Source of the DNA: Aureispira sp. CCB-E
GTDB lineage: Bacteria > Bacteroidota > Bacteroidia > Chitinophagales > Saprospiraceae
Assembly: GCF_031326345.1 (NCBI RefSeq)
Contig: NZ_CP133671.1
Coordinates: forward strand, 682,001 to 746,000
Reading direction: 5' to 3'
DNA: 64,000 bases
Shown here: positions 18,509 to 26,147 of the stretch, in pieces
Numbering within the stretch: the stretch's first letter is position 1
Layout: the number at the start of each line of letters is the position of its first letter
Position numbers and translations under genes: made by a program
The notes under the pieces: generated by a model
Seen by the model: only the letters and a program-made list of their open reading frames with translations
Told to the model about the DNA's origin: nothing
Database searches by the model: none

Positions 18509-18706
18509 ATGAGAGACAATAAAGAGAAAAAGAGTAAGGTCAGAAAATTAAAACTAAAAAGCAAGTATCATTTTTTGAAATTATATGCCGATATGCAACG
18601 GGTCTACTTGTTGGATATTGCAAAGAATCATAGGTATTCAGACGACCATTTGAATAGGTTAGAGCTTCGGTTAGAAGAATTACAAAGAATGATTACAGAA
18701 GATTAA
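18509..18706 (+). CDS. Small basic helical protein
   Basis: 65 residues. The first 20 are very rich in Lys/Arg (KEKKSKVRKLKLKSKYH) and the rest forms an amphipathic helix with Leu/Glu heptads ending LEELQRMITED. It could bind nucleic acid or be a small partner of the R-M module; I do not recognise it. It is followed directly by a strong terminator. Confidence 0.5.
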   Translation: MRDNKEKKSKVRKLKLKSKYHFLKLYADMQRVYLLDIAKNHRYSDDHLNRLELRLEELQRMITED

Positions 18707-18708
18707 AA

Positions 18709-18746
18709 AAAGCCCTTGATAAACAATAATTGTCAAGGGCTTTTTT
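18709..18746 (+). terminator. Terminator T1 of the R-M cargo
   Basis: An 11-bp perfect stem, AAAGCCCTTGA / TCAAGGGCTTT, with flanking A and T runs. It could work in both directions and is nearly identical to the terminator at 19324-19360. Confidence 0.9.
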
Positions 18747-18796
18747 GCGTTTGTTTCAAAAAAGAATAGTAGATGTCATGATCAACTTGTGTGCAA

Positions 18797-18841
18797 GTTA
18801 AGAATGATAGAATAAGGGAGTTGAAGAGTAAGATATTTTAA
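18797..18841 (+). pseudogene. Relic C-terminus of a second integrase
   Basis: Fifteen codons translate to VKNDRIRELKSKIF plus stop; the intact integrase ends VKNDRIRELRSKIF plus stop (14479-14523). Most nucleotide differences are silent third-position changes, and one is Lys for Arg. The relic therefore descends from a separate functional integrase, not from a recent duplication. Upstream of 18797 the match stops. It marks a junction between two element backbones. Confidence 0.75.
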
Positions 18842-18886
18842 TTTTTATCTATATTTGAATCTTTAATTAACTTAATAAAATATAAT

Positions 18887-19303
18887 ATGAAAAATATTGT
18901 TTTTTTAGCTTTAATTGCTTGTTTAATTGGTTTTAGTTCTTGTTCTGAAAAGTCAGAAGATGTAGTTATTAAGGTTAATCCTTTGTTGGTATATGGCACG
19001 TATGAAGGAACTTATACTAACACATCAGGAACTGTAGGCAACCTTACCACTACTACTGATAACAATTATCAAGTAAAAATAGTAGACCATGGAGGGGGAA
19101 ATTCAATATCAATAGCGGGGGCAAATGACAATAATATTACACTAGTAACAACAACTTTAAGTACCTCTGATGGTGTTACGTATACAGGAAGTTTGGAAGA
19201 CCCTGCCTTAAATTTCTTTTCTTTTAATGTAAGTACAAAAAAAGTAAAAATTAGCCTTTATCAGAATAACGAGCAAAAAGAATACGAAGGATACAAACAA
19301 TAA
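18887..19303 (+). CDS. Lipoprotein of unknown function
   Basis: 138 residues. Signal peptide with lipobox (FLALIACLIGFSSC), then a Thr/Asn/Ser-rich beta-strand domain. It is expected to sit in the inner or outer membrane facing the periplasm or surface. It is not virion-like. It stands alone between the integrase relic and a terminator that duplicates the one before it, so it is probably a cargo gene. Family not recognised; superinfection exclusion is possible but unsupported. Confidence 0.65.
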   Translation: MKNIVFLALIACLIGFSSCSEKSEDVVIKVNPLLVYGTYEGTYTNTSGTVGNLTTTTDNNYQVKIVDHGGGNSISIAGANDNNITLVTTTLSTSDGVTYTGSLEDPALNFFSFNVSTKKVKISLYQNNEQKEYEGYKQ

Positions 19304-19323
19304 ACTCCGATTTGAAACACAAA

Positions 19324-19360
19324 AAAGCCCTTGACAAACAATAATTGTCAAGGGCTTTTT
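19324..19360 (+). terminator. Terminator T2, near copy of T1
   Basis: A 13-bp perfect stem AAAGCCCTTGACA / TGTCAAGGGCTTT with a T run. The loop and the bases that follow match the terminator at 18709 with a few changes. Confidence 0.9.
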
Positions 19361-19502
19361 ACGTTCGTTTCAAGAAAGAACAACAGCTCCAATTTACCAG
19401 GAAAAAACAAAACGCCACAACCACGATAAATACTGAATTTTTAAAAACGACTTTTGCAATTAATAGAAAAAAGTCCTCTAAAAAGCGTACTATTCAAGTA
19501 TA

Positions 19503-20411
19503 TTAAAATTTCGTGCGCATCAAAATAAACAACTGATCAAAAAGCGGCACCACTTTCTTTAATTCAGTAGGCGTCATATAAACCTCTCGAGTGTATTTGG
19601 TCTTAGTTAAGTACGAATTAGCCACCCCTAAGCGCTTTAATTTATAGGCGATGTACTGCTCAAACAAACGGGCTAAAATTTCAGTACGTTCCACATAATA
19701 AGACCTATTAGAAAAGGCTTTAATTCGCTTGATAAAGGTTGATGATTCGGTTTTATTCGCATTCCAGTACGCCACCTCCAGTATATCTTCCATAGCAGAA
19801 CGAATCGGATACGTTTTTTTATTGTAAGGAATCCTTGTTGAGTTGGTACTACTTCCATTCGATAGCGAATAATAACGATTATGCGGCTCTACTAAAGAAC
19901 CAAAGAAATAATCTAGAAAGTGTCCGTACTCATGCGCAAAAGACCCCACACCCCCCGAATTAACAAAACGAACGGCTTTACTTTTTGGGTTTTTATATCG
20001 AGTGGCTTCATAGTAACGGGTCATGTTGATAATATGCGTACTAGGTTCGTAGTGTGCCACCGCTCCTCGTTGTCCTCTAGCTCCAAAGGCAACGCCCAAC
20101 GTACCATCTAAGCCCAAATTATTAGCTTTAAACTTTAGAACTTTATTGAGATCATACAAACAAATTCCCAATCCTGCTAAATAATTAAAACGGTCTTCAT
20201 TGGATACCCAGTTGCCAAACTGAAACCCTCTCAAATTAAATACCTTTTGGACATTGCGAACATCTTTAATTTTATGGAGAAAAACAGCAGGCAAAGAACC
20301 TTTTCTAAATTCTTTATAAATGGCTTGAAACCCTTTTCCACGCCACCAAGCCTCCATTTTGGAAACGCCTGTATCTGCCCCTCCTAAGGTATCGGTTATC
20401 TTAATAGCCAT
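19503..20411 (-). CDS. LPD1-domain protein with HEYGH metallopeptidase-like motif
   Basis: 302 residues, no signal peptide. The central part (about 75-175: LGICLYDLNKVL, LGVAFGARGQRGAVAHYEP, INMTRYY, then FAHEYGHFLDYFFG) matches the LPD1 large-polyvalent-protein-associated domain known from mobile-element polyproteins. HEYGH fits the HExxH zinc-binding motif. Here the domain stands almost alone, whereas in phages it is usually fused to helicases or nucleases. It is the last gene of the capsid-containing operon and follows a 40-aa ORF by one base. A possible injected or entry protein; that role is inferred. Confidence 0.75.
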   Translation of the reverse strand: MAIKITDTLGGADTGVSKMEAWWRGKGFQAIYKEFRKGSLPAVFLHKIKDVRNVQKVFNLRGFQFGNWVSNEDRFNYLAGLGICLYDLNKVLKFKANNLGLDGTLGVAFGARGQRGAVAHYEPSTHIINMTRYYEATRYKNPKSKAVRFVNSGGVGSFAHEYGHFLDYFFGSLVEPHNRYYSLSNGSSTNSTRIPYNKKTYPIRSAMEDILEVAYWNANKTESSTFIKRIKAFSNRSYYVERTEILARLFEQYIAYKLKRLGVANSYLTKTKYTREVYMTPTELKKVVPLFDQLFILMRTKF

Positions 20412-20412
20412 C

Positions 20413-20535
20413 TTATCTTTTTAGTTTTCCCAGTTTCTTAATGCGTTCTTGATTCAGTTCTTTAGCAGAGCATCCCGAGCCGATTTTTAATTCATTTTTA
20501 GGCAGCTTTGCCTTGGTTTTTTTTAGTTTTTTCAT
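20413..20535 (-). CDS. 40-aa basic microprotein
   Basis: ATG at 20535, TAA at 20413-20415. Lys-rich (MKKLKKTKAKLPKNELK) with a single Cys (GSGCSAK) and a basic C-terminus. It ends one base before the LPD1 gene starts, so the two are likely translationally coupled. The tight spacing supports it as real. Function unknown; nucleic-acid binding is possible. Confidence 0.55.
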   Translation of the reverse strand: MKKLKKTKAKLPKNELKIGSGCSAKELNQERIKKLGKLKR

Positions 20536-20592
20536 GTGGTTTTAAATTAGTTTAGGAATAAAACAAAAAGACTTCAAAAAAACTTAAACAAG

Positions 20593-20607
20593 ACGCCTAA
20601 AAGGCGT
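20593..20607. terminator. Short hairpin downstream of methyltransferase
   Basis: ACGCCT/AGGCGT with a three-base loop lies in the 118-bp gap between the methyltransferase stop and the 40-aa ORF. It is weak and lacks a good T run on the minus strand. It may be an attenuator or a processing site. Confidence 0.3.
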
Positions 20608-20653
20608 AAAAACACCCTTTAAACGTAGTTTAAAAGCCTTATTCTATCTTTCT

Positions 20654-21319
20654 TTAAGAGGGAACCGCTTTGATACGCTCCAAAGCAATGTTGTAATACT
20701 TTTCTTGAATCTCAAAACCTACAAAATTACGATTAAGACGCTTACAAGCTACGGCGGTGGTGCCACTTCCTGCAAAACAATCTAGGACGGTGTCGCCTTC
20801 GTTTTCAGTCGCCGATAAGACCAACTTTTCTATTAATTCAATTGGTTTTTGTGTGGGGTGGACCTTCTCTCCATTGGTCTTCTTTGCTCCCGAGCTAAAG
20901 GCAGGCATTCGCCAAACATTTTGCCCTTTTTTATAGCGTTTGTACTGTGGTGAAGGATTGGTACAAAAGATAATATCTTCATGCGAATAGCTATAATAAC
21001 AGCCTGCACCGCTGATTTTATCCCATGTAATGCGGTTACGGATGGTTAAAACCTCCTGTAACAGCTCATAAAATAAAGGATAGGTTCTCCAGTCGCAAAA
21101 AACATATATTTCACCGTTGGCCTTTAATACTCGTTTCCATTGTTTAAAGACTTCTTTAAAGAACGGTTTTACCATGTTTAAATCACTGTAGGTGCCTTTG
21201 GTGCCGTTGTGGGTCATGCCACAAAAGTAGGGCGGATCGGTAATAATGGCGTCAATGGATTGGTGGTTGATTTGTTTTAAGCCGTCTAGGCAATCGTTTA
21301 ATTTTAAGTCTATGTTCAT
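20654..21319 (-). CDS. Orphan beta-class DNA methyltransferase
   Basis: 221 residues. Motif IV TDPPYFCG (D28-Y31) is near the N-terminus and motif I CFAGSGTTAVAC (about 183-194) near the C-terminus, the order of beta-class N6-adenine/N4-cytosine enzymes. HPTQKPIEL just before motif I is typical. No restriction gene is beside it, so it most likely protects or marks viral DNA, as orphan phage methyltransferases do. It sits within the leftward structural operon. Confidence 0.92.
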   Translation of the reverse strand: MNIDLKLNDCLDGLKQINHQSIDAIITDPPYFCGMTHNGTKGTYSDLNMVKPFFKEVFKQWKRVLKANGEIYVFCDWRTYPLFYELLQEVLTIRNRITWDKISGAGCYYSYSHEDIIFCTNPSPQYKRYKKGQNVWRMPAFSSGAKKTNGEKVHPTQKPIELIEKLVLSATENEGDTVLDCFAGSGTTAVACKRLNRNFVGFEIQEKYYNIALERIKAVPS

Positions 21320-21360
21320 AGGGTTGGGTAAGCTTGTAATTTTGTGCTTTGAGACGTATT

Positions 21361-21972
21361 TTAAAGATCAGTAATGGTGTATAAATTGGTGTTGATGTCG
21401 TAATCTACCTGCACCGTTCTACCTACTGAAATTTGTTGTTGGGTATCGGTTCTACCTTTGTAGACAAAAATATTTTCATCATCAACATTTTTTAGCCATG
21501 CGTGCCACAAACTGCCGTTGGTAATGCGAAATGAAAAGCTATCATCGGGGGCATCTTCCAATAATAACACCGCTCCACTTGCATCATAAGAATTAAAAAT
21601 GTGTGTTGGTTGGTTGGAAATATCACCATAAGCCAATGGAAACTCATCAGAATTGGCATTCATTAACCAATGACCATCGACCTTATTAGGGCTGTTTAAA
21701 ATGCTTTTGGTTGGGTCTAATAAAATAGAAAGGTAAATCAAAGCGATTGCCCGACTAGCATTGTATACCAAATAATTGCCTACTTTGTCTAATTGTGATA
21801 CTCGCACTCGAATAGCATCTTTAATACTCTTTTTCGAGCGATCCGACAACAAAATAAAATCATTGTCAATAGGATGTTTGTGTACAAAAATCCCCTTCTT
21901 AGGGATCAAATGTTTTACTTCCAATTGATTGTCTTTAATGGCTAAAAAATCGCCTGTGGTTTCAATTCTCAT
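21361..21972 (-). CDS. Hypothetical structural-operon protein, 203 aa
   Basis: Soluble, beta-strand-rich, no signal peptide or membrane span. It has several aromatic-rich strands (GHWLMNANSDEFPL, SLWHAWLKNV). Family not recognised. Its place between the amidase and the methyltransferase at the end of the capsid operon would suit a receptor-binding or spike protein of a tailless virion, but that is only position-based inference. The start ATG lies 10 bases after the amidase stop. Confidence 0.5.
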   Translation of the reverse strand: MRIETTGDFLAIKDNQLEVKHLIPKKGIFVHKHPIDNDFILLSDRSKKSIKDAIRVRVSQLDKVGNYLVYNASRAIALIYLSILLDPTKSILNSPNKVDGHWLMNANSDEFPLAYGDISNQPTHIFNSYDASGAVLLLEDAPDDSFSFRITNGSLWHAWLKNVDDENIFVYKGRTDTQQQISVGRTVQVDYDINTNLYTITDL

Positions 21973-21982
21973 AGGATTGGGT

Positions 21983-22540
21983 TTATTGAAATTTGTATAA
22001 ATGCTTTTCTAAATGATGGCCAGGGCAGGACGTTTGCCCAAACTCTTTGTGACCATTGACCGCCAAGGGTTGTGGTAATTGTCTGCGGAGGTGAGCGATC
22101 AAACGCCCCAAACTTTTGAGCTGTGCGGCACTGGGTTCTTGCTTGGTAAAATCTCCACTCAAACAAATACCAATCCCTCGAGTGTTGTGTCCTGCTACAT
22201 TGTAAGAAACATTGGTTAGTGGATTGCCTTGTATAATATCGCCGTTGACCTCGATCACAAAATGGTAACCAATTGCTGGCCATCCTCTCGACTGTACATG
22301 ATAACGGGCGTAATCTTCGGCGGTTTGTCCAATACTTGCCGAATGATGGACAAATATTTGGTTGATGCTATCGAGCGACCGTGTTCGGTATTGTTGATTG
22401 TTAGAGCGCATTAATTGACGGCTTTTGTCTATAATGCGCACTTTTCGAGTGGCAGCGGTTACGACCAAAACCACGACCAACAACAGCCCCAAGAATAGGA
22501 CTTTTTTGTTTTTGTGGACTAATTTTAAAGGACTGCTCAT
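21983..22540 (-). CDS. Membrane-anchored N-acetylmuramoyl-L-alanine amidase (Amidase_2/PGRP)
   Basis: 185 residues. An N-terminal membrane anchor (VLFLGLLLVVVLVVTAA, about 14-30) is followed by an Amidase_2 domain: IFVHHSA (zinc His), YHFVIEVNGDIIQG, VAGHNTRGIGICLSGDF and a C-terminal GHKEFGQTSCPG with the last zinc ligands (His and Cys). It cuts the bond between MurNAc and L-Ala in peptidoglycan. Membrane anchoring and its position among small membrane proteins suggest a virion-associated or lysis enzyme. Confidence 0.9.
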   Translation of the reverse strand: MSSPLKLVHKNKKVLFLGLLLVVVLVVTAATRKVRIIDKSRQLMRSNNQQYRTRSLDSINQIFVHHSASIGQTAEDYARYHVQSRGWPAIGYHFVIEVNGDIIQGNPLTNVSYNVAGHNTRGIGICLSGDFTKQEPSAAQLKSLGRLIAHLRRQLPQPLAVNGHKEFGQTSCPGHHLEKHLYKFQ

Positions 22541-22543
22541 GGC

Positions 22544-22750
22544 TTAAATGCTTATTGGTGGGATTATCTCTTTGGTTGCTGTGGTTGTTTCGTCTTTTCC
22601 TAGCGCATAACCAATGGCACCGCCTGCATAAGGAATAAACAACATAGAAAACACCCAATATTTCCAACCTCTTTGGGCTTTTAATCCATAAGCAAAAATT
22701 AACAAGGTGACAATCGCACCGCCTAGCATGGCACTATCTGTTTTTTTCAT
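22544..22750 (-). CDS. Small two-span membrane protein
   Basis: 68 residues with two hydrophobic helices (about 7-23 and 32-50), the second Gly-rich (MLFIPYAGGAIGYALG), and a polar Thr-rich tail. The compact hairpin would suit a holin or a virion membrane protein; it lies immediately upstream of the amidase gene, three bases apart, as holins often do. No family recognised. Confidence 0.5.
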   Translation of the reverse strand: MKKTDSAMLGGAIVTLLIFAYGLKAQRGWKYWVFSMLFIPYAGGAIGYALGKDETTTATKEIIPPISI

Positions 22751-22751
22751 T

Positions 22752-22943
22752 TTATTGAGGGTTTTGTTCAGAGCCTTTTAGGTAGAGCCAACGCAAGAAA
22801 AGGACAAGAACAAGAATCAAAAAAACAGGTTTTAAGATATTGAATAATTCATCTTTAAAGGTCGGTTCTTTCTCTTCCTTGCTGTTGTACCACAAGTAGC
22901 CCGTTGCGCCAGCTCCTGCTAAAAAAGGGATTAATAAAAACAT
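22752..22943 (-). CDS. Small two-span membrane protein
   Basis: 63 residues. The first hydrophobic segment is at 1-18 (LLIPFLAGAGATGYLW), followed by a charged stretch (KEEKEPTFKDE) and a second segment at 37-53. It starts one base after the preceding gene's stop. Candidate virion-membrane or holin-like protein. Family unknown. Confidence 0.5.
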   Translation of the reverse strand: MFLLIPFLAGAGATGYLWYNSKEEKEPTFKDELFNILKPVFLILVLVLFLRWLYLKGSEQNPQ

Positions 22944-22944
22944 A

Positions 22945-23340
22945 TTATTGAAGGGCTTTAAGCAGTTGATTAATGGAAATACTTGTTTTGTTTGTGTATT
23001 TCTTCAACATGGTTTCCGTGAGCGCTCCAAACTTGCCATCTTCTACCAAAAGCGGCGTAAAAGTAGGGGTATTTTGGCGGTGTTTGTCGTTGAGAAGTTT
23101 TTGTAACATTCTAACCGCTTCGCCTTTGCTCCCCTTGCTCAAAATAGCATCCTTATTGACCGTATTAGAAGAGGTTAAGCTCGTAAGGACTGCCGTACTT
23201 GTTGCACTCTTAGAAGGGCGTTGTTTTGCCTTTTCAAAGAAGTTAATCAAATTATTTCGATAGAAATAGGTTAATAAAAGTGCTAGGACAAGAAGCCCCA
23301 TTAGTAAGGGCTTCTTGTATGATTTTGGGTTCTTTTTCAC
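22945..23340 (-). CDS. Membrane-anchored peptidoglycan-binding protein
   Basis: 131 residues. An N-terminal anchor (PLLMGLLVLALLLTYFY, about 11-27) and linker are followed by a C-terminal PG_binding_1-like three-helix domain: GSKGEAVRMLQKLLND, then DGKFGALTETMLKKY. This domain binds the cell wall. In a membrane-containing virion it could dock the particle at the peptidoglycan layer during entry. It is in the row of single-span proteins beside the amidase gene. Confidence 0.8.
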   Translation of the reverse strand: MKKNPKSYKKPLLMGLLVLALLLTYFYRNNLINFFEKAKQRPSKSATSTAVLTSLTSSNTVNKDAILSKGSKGEAVRMLQKLLNDKHRQNTPTFTPLLVEDGKFGALTETMLKKYTNKTSISINQLLKALQ

Positions 23341-23347
23341 GGGTTTT

Positions 23348-23596
23348 CTATTTGGTCAGTTTAGCAATGCTTTGATCCTCCTTTACCACCATCAACTCTT
23401 TTGTGGTGGCTGTTGGCACGGTTGCCGTATCAACAGGTTTCGTGTTAGCGGTTGGTTGTTTGGAGGGCGTGGTTTCTGTTTCTGTGGTTGCCTTTTTAGT
23501 GGTGGCTTTCTTTTTGAAATAATATGCCACACCACCACCTACAACAACTAAAAGAATAAGAACGACTAAGATTTTAAATTTGTGTTTTTTGAACAT
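23348..23596 (-). CDS. Small single-span membrane protein
   Basis: 82 residues: basic N-terminus (KKHKFK), one helix (ILVVLILLVVVGGGVAYYF, about 9-27), a Lys/Thr/Ala linker of low complexity and a short C-terminus (ELMVVKEDQSIAKLTK). Same layout as its neighbours. It probably spans the viral or host membrane. Unknown family. Confidence 0.5.
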   Translation of the reverse strand: MFKKHKFKILVVLILLVVVGGGVAYYFKKKATTKKATTETETTPSKQPTANTKPVDTATVPTATTKELMVVKEDQSIAKLTK

Positions 23597-23608
23597 GATT
23601 TGTTAAGA

Positions 23609-24184
23609 TTATAAGGTTTTAAGATTGGACGTATGATTGGTGTTTAAGCTCTTTTGTACGCCTGTTGCTAGATTCACATTGACCGCTTTTAACGTCTGTC
23701 CTTTTAGGTCTAAAATAGATAAACTAACAAGGTCATTTTGTACAGGAGTTGAAGTGGTACCACTCATTTTATTGGCTTTGCCGCTTCTTACTTTTTGTGG
23801 GTCAACGGTTTGCTGCAATTGTTGAATCAAAAAAGAACCAAAGCCTTTTTTAACTTGAATCATCGGTGTTGTTACCCCATCTACAAAAGTGCCTTTGTAT
23901 TGTATTCCTTGATAATGCATGGTGTACTCAAAACGCCTGTTTTCGGTATCAATAGAAGGAACATGAATATCCAATTGAATGCTTGATTCAACATTTGATT
24001 CCTTTAAAGTGGTTGGAACTGGTGTTGTTAATTTCGGCGTTTCTGTATGGGGCGTTGTTGTTGGTGGTGGGTTTAGTTTTGCTTCTTTGGCTTGGCGTCG
24101 TTTTGTCTTGACAAAAAAAGCGAATCCAACCCCCGACAGCACCAACACCAAGGCAACCAAAAGTATTTTAGAAGTGTTTCCCAT
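23609..24184 (-). CDS. Single-span membrane protein with beta-rich domain
   Basis: 191 residues. N-terminal helix (ILLVALVLVLSGVGFAFFV, about 7-25), a basic stop-transfer (KTKRRQAKEAK), a Pro/Thr linker to about 60, then a beta-strand domain (FEYTMHYQGIQYKGTFVDG). Its stop overlaps the next gene's coding start region at 24184. It is likely a structural protein of the particle membrane. Family unknown. Confidence 0.5.
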   Translation of the reverse strand: MGNTSKILLVALVLVLSGVGFAFFVKTKRRQAKEAKLNPPPTTTPHTETPKLTTPVPTTLKESNVESSIQLDIHVPSIDTENRRFEYTMHYQGIQYKGTFVDGVTTPMIQVKKGFGSFLIQQLQQTVDPQKVRSGKANKMSGTTSTPVQNDLVSLSILDLKGQTLKAVNVNLATGVQKSLNTNHTSNLKTL

Positions 24185-24630
24185 TAGGTAATAATGTCTT
24201 TAAGGTTATCAATGCGGTTTTCAATCAGACTAAAGTAACCAAGTGACCCCATTTGTACTGGAGCGTCACAGCCTACATTACACTCGTTCATGTGAACTTG
24301 AATGTCTACCCCATACTTGACTTTATACGCTCTTACAGCTGCCATAAAACGGACAGAATCTAAAGCATAGAGTTCTTTAATAGGGTTGCAACGCTCTGAA
24401 AAATCAAAATAGTAACGGGTGGTTAATCCTTTGTGTAAACGAGTCAACAATTCATCGGGATTATAAGTCACTTGCTGCCCGTTTTCGTCTTTGATATTGA
24501 CCGTTACGTCCACTTCTTTGTGTTCTTTTTCGGCTTTTCCTCGCATCTTCCCAAGGATAAAAACGACAACAAGCACCAACACAAGCCCACCAAAAACAGC
24601 ATAATTTTTATTGATGTGATTTAATGGCAT
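24184..24630 (-). CDS. Single-span membrane protein with four-Cys domain
   Basis: 148 residues. N-terminal helix (YAVFGGLVLVLVVVFILG, about 9-26), a charged linker, then a soluble domain with Cys in RCNPIKEL and two in NECNVGCDAP, which could form disulphides or bind metal. The end overlaps the start of the following 191-aa gene, showing tight coupling. Unknown family. Confidence 0.5.
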   Translation of the reverse strand: MPLNHINKNYAVFGGLVLVLVVVFILGKMRGKAEKEHKEVDVTVNIKDENGQQVTYNPDELLTRLHKGLTTRYYFDFSERCNPIKELYALDSVRFMAAVRAYKVKYGVDIQVHMNECNVGCDAPVQMGSLGYFSLIENRIDNLKDIIT

Positions 24631-24641
24631 GGGTATAGGGT

Positions 24642-25535
24642 TTAAATTCGTTTAATTAATCCTTCCTGTTCTAAGGCGGTGATGGCTTCCTCTCTGGTCA
24701 CTTGATCAAAGAAATTCATTTCAGATCGCCAAAACTTGACTAAATCATACATTCCCCAAGCTGCATAGACGCCCTTTCCATTGACTTTTTTTAATAGCTC
24801 ATGATCTTCTTTGTCGTGACCGTTGACCGCTTTAAAAAAGTCTAAGCCGTTTCTATCAGCTTTGTACCACCATATTTGATCGGCGGTGTGAAGATGGGCG
24901 TTTTGGTTGCCATACATCAAGTTCAAACCAACCGAACCAAACCACCACGGATTACCGCCGTGTCTCAATTCTGAAAGGTTGTAGCCTTGACCATCTTTAG
25001 ATAAAAAGTTTTCAATGTCACTTCTCAGCGGTGCAGCTTCGGTCTCGTACTTGCCATAAACAGGATACGTTAAATAGTCGCCTGCGGTAGTTCCGTCAAT
25101 CAAGCCAAACATTTTGGCAATGGCTTGATTGGCTTTTCGACTAAAGGCATTGTTATTGACCAAAGTGCGCCCGACTTTGTGCTTGGCTCTGACTTTGTCT
25201 GCATCGGATTTGTTCAATTGAATCTTGCGCATTCTATCGTCAATCAATCGCAAACCTTCTTTAGAGGTCATTAAAACTGCCGTGTATTGGGGCATATTTT
25301 CGGGCGTGGGTTTGGTACCCAAAGCCGAATGCTCTAATTCTTCGGCGGTGTAGAGGTTGGTGGCGTTGGTTCGACCACCCACAGGTGGTGGAGCTGTTCC
25401 TGTTCGTTGGGTGGGGATCGGTTCCTCCTCTTTTTTCATAACCGACCAAATCGCAAAACCACCTGCCCCAAGAATCAGCAACAAACCCAAGATTAACAAA
25501 GGTACTTTTAGTCGGTTATTTGGTTGTTTTTCCAT
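24642..25535 (-). CDS. Single-span membrane protein with 230-aa C-terminal domain
   Basis: 297 residues. N-terminal helix (PLLILGLLLILGAGGFAIW, about 12-30), a Pro/Thr/Gly linker, then a conserved-looking helical domain with aromatic clusters (RHGGNPWWFGSVGLNLMYG, ADQIWWYKADRNGLDFF, YDLVKFW). Glu- and Trp-rich helices could suggest a muramidase-like enzyme, but no catalytic pattern is clear. It overlaps the preceding gene by 20 bases. It is the largest membrane protein of this cluster. Confidence 0.5.
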   Translation of the reverse strand: MEKQPNNRLKVPLLILGLLLILGAGGFAIWSVMKKEEEPIPTQRTGTAPPPVGGRTNATNLYTAEELEHSALGTKPTPENMPQYTAVLMTSKEGLRLIDDRMRKIQLNKSDADKVRAKHKVGRTLVNNNAFSRKANQAIAKMFGLIDGTTAGDYLTYPVYGKYETEAAPLRSDIENFLSKDGQGYNLSELRHGGNPWWFGSVGLNLMYGNQNAHLHTADQIWWYKADRNGLDFFKAVNGHDKEDHELLKKVNGKGVYAAWGMYDLVKFWRSEMNFFDQVTREEAITALEQEGLIKRI

Positions 25536-25851
25536 TTTTAGAGAAGATTAAAAAGGCGAGTAATAAAACCACCCCAAGACCCACCGCTCCAATAAGCAAA
25601 GGTTTTGTTTTATTGGGTGGTGGTGGCGGTGGTGTGGTAGTGGTATTTTGAGTAGCAGGCGTTTTACCTGTAAACAAGGAGACAAAGTTGGTGATGCTGT
25701 CCAAACCGTTGGCGCTAGCATCAATAATGCCCGATACCTCCTCTTTGTTGGTGGGCTTGCTTTGTGCTGCGCTTTCTCGAATTGTGCCACTTCCAAACTG
25801 CCCTTGAAAATCGGGCTTGTCAAAGTCAAAACTTAAATTAAGTTCGTCCAT
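25516..25851 (-). CDS. Tail-anchored small membrane protein
   Basis: 111 residues. A soluble N-terminus (LNLSFDFDKPDFQGQFGSG), a Thr/Pro linker with six consecutive Pro, then one C-terminal helix (about 87-105) and a basic end. This reversed topology is shared by the next two genes upstream. It may line the inner face of a virion membrane with its N-terminus. Unknown family. Confidence 0.5.
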   Translation of the reverse strand: MDELNLSFDFDKPDFQGQFGSGTIRESAAQSKPTNKEEVSGIIDASANGLDSITNFVSLFTGKTPATQNTTTTPPPPPPNKTKPLLIGAVGLGVVLLLAFLIFSKNGKTTK

Positions 25852-26144
25852 TATTTAGCGGTTTTAATGAGTTTGTAGGTAAATGCCAACAAGACCAAAA
25901 CCAACCCAAACCGAAAGGATAAGGTCGCCACCGCTTCTGCTTTGCAATAAGTGCATTTGGTATCGGTTAGATGTTGCGGAGGCGTTTCTTGGATTACTTC
26001 GGGTTTGGTAGAGGTGGTGGTTAAGGTTGGTTTTTCAATAGGTTTAGAAGGTTCCACCATTTTTACAATAGGATCAGGCGTTGATGCGGTGGGTTCTTGG
26101 AGGGTTAATTGTCGTTGTTCGGATAAGGTGCCAGTAGTAGACAT
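25851..26144 (-). CDS. Tail-anchored small membrane protein
   Basis: 97 residues. A Thr/Pro/Glu-rich low-complexity N-terminus, a CTYC pair (about 66-69), then a C-terminal helix (LSFRFGLVLVLLAFTYKL, about 76-92) and basic end. Its stop overlaps the start region of the following gene at 25851. Unknown family. Confidence 0.5.
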   Translation of the reverse strand: MSTTGTLSEQRQLTLQEPTASTPDPIVKMVEPSKPIEKPTLTTTSTKPEVIQETPPQHLTDTKCTYCKAEAVATLSFRFGLVLVLLAFTYKLIKTAK

Positions 26145-26147
26145 AAT

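Noticed and set aside
23315-23551. Plus-strand frame with many Cys and Gly
   Set aside because: It is antisense to the single-span membrane protein genes and shows composition typical of reversed Lys/Thr-rich coding DNA.
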